Source: Theodoxus fluviatilis
Taxonomy: Eukaryota; Mollusca; Gastropoda; Cycloneritida; Neritidae
Length of the DNA stretch: 47,500 nucleotides
Assembly (NCBI GenBank): GCA_034096865.1
Contig: JAWQFJ010001831.1
Location: forward strand, 20,752 to 68,251
Reading direction: 5' to 3'
Shown: positions 47,201 through 47,500 of the stretch, piece by piece
How the letters are laid out: each line of letters opens with the position of its first letter
How positions within the stretch are numbered: position 1 is the first letter of the stretch
Notes under the pieces: model-generated
Told to the model about the DNA's origin: nothing
What the model saw: the letters and a program-made list of their open reading frames with translations, nothing else
Databases searched by the model: none
Program-made: the position numbers and the translations under genes

Positions 47201-47208
47201 TGTACATA
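47201..47208 (+). promoter_or_regulatory. Pumilio-type site TGTACATA (3' UTR)
   Basis: Second exact TGTANATA match, about 65 bases before the poly(A) signal and 193 bases after the first. Paired sites near a poly(A) site are typical of Pumilio-regulated messages, but the motif is short enough to occur by chance. Confidence 0.4.
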
Positions 47209-47272
47209 GCCAGAGTGCAAGGTAGTATGGTCTACCCTCTCTGTCCCTGGGGGAGATAGTGAGATTGCCAAA

Positions 47273-47278
47273 AATAAA
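47273..47278 (+). promoter_or_regulatory. Polyadenylation signal AATAAA
   Basis: A canonical AATAAA lies within gccaaaaataaacaaaatg and is followed within about 20-50 bases by a G/T-rich element (tgagtgtttgtgtctttg), the usual layout of an animal poly(A) site. It is the best candidate for the end of the IQSEC transcript. Confidence 0.75.
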
Positions 47279-47474
47279 CAAAATGCCTGTTACATTGAGT
47301 GTTTGTGTCTTTGTTGTTGTTGTTATCGTGAATTGATGACAGCCAATTGTTGATGATGCAACTTCTTTACCTTTTGGTTTTATTTACTAAAACCTATCCC
47401 AGCATTGGAACTAATCTTTACAGGTGAATGTAATTACACTACATTGTTTTATTTAAATAGATAGGCTAATAGTG

Positions 47475-47500
47475 CGCCTAGAGCTCCACTATGTACTTTT
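47475..47500 (-). mobile_element. Short interspersed repeat, partial copy cut by window end
   Basis: The last 26 bases are the exact reverse complement of 33331-33356, so a second, oppositely oriented copy starts here just downstream of the IQSEC poly(A) signal and runs out of the window. Confidence 0.55.

Larger units (their letters stand above)
43782..47295 (+). other. IQSEC: IQSEC 3' untranslated region
   Basis: About 3.5 kb separates the stop codon from the only well-placed AATAAA (47273-47278), which is followed by a GT-rich stretch from about 47298. I see no further exon or open frame with family similarity in this stretch, and no strong splice acceptor that suggests an extra intron. 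It contains a 288-bp GT/GA array (46091-46378) and two TGTACATA sites. The exact cleavage site cannot be fixed by eye. Confidence 0.7.

Overview
The window is eukaryotic, almost entirely non-coding DNA carrying the 3' two-thirds of one gene on the + strand: an IQSEC/BRAG-family Arf guanine-nucleotide exchange factor (vertebrate IQSEC1-3, Drosophila schizo/loner). Eleven exons between 14350 and 43781 join in one uninterrupted frame through GT-AG introns. They give 520 residues plus a split first codon: most of the Sec7 domain, the PH domain, a helical linker and a Ser/Pro-rich tail ending in -GTEV. A further 63-nt exon (39066-39128) looks like an in-frame cassette in the PH domain. The IQ-motif N-terminus and the first strip of Sec7 lie upstream or were not recognised. 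Long introns, dense microsatellites, and a non-LTR retrotransposon fragment and short interspersed repeats of a type common in mollusc genomes suggest a lophotrochozoan, most likely a marine gastropod. That assignment is an inference.

Layout. 1-14349: presumed intron of the same gene, with no confident exon. It holds large tandem arrays (TCTG/TC at 4430-5082, 37 bp at 5346-5716, 12 bp at 7679-7799, about 60 bp at 8050-8515, 26/29 bp at 11661-12107) and one copy of a terminal-inverted-repeat element (6801-6967). 14350-14511: Sec7 exon. 14512-25195: a 10.7-kb intron with a duplicated SINE-like element, one copy split by a 5'-truncated LINE fragment (15404-16245), plus long CT tracts. 25196-25277: Sec7 exon, followed 26 bp later by a 1.5-kb homopyrimidine 18-bp array. 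31176-34661: a 33-nt Sec7 microexon, the Sec7 core exon (33 bp after a GAT array), the Sec7 C-terminal exon and the first PH exon. 35389-39681: PH exons separated by a 26-bp, 47-copy array and a poly-G tract, with the putative cassette exon. 40157-43781: linker, short Ser-rich exon and terminal coding exon. 43782 to about 47300: a 3.5-kb 3' UTR with a UG array, two Pumilio-type sites and one AATAAA at 47273.

The protein would activate Arf GTPases (Arf6 in characterised relatives) at membranes, with PH-domain phosphoinositide binding and tail-mediated scaffold contacts. I see no second protein-coding gene, no tRNA or rRNA gene and no CRISPR array. Most long open frames are translations of tandem repeats. 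The more unusual signals are the candidate PH cassette exon, the Sec7 microexon, an in-frame poly-Asp repeat abutting a Sec7 exon, and several arrays with higher-order structure.
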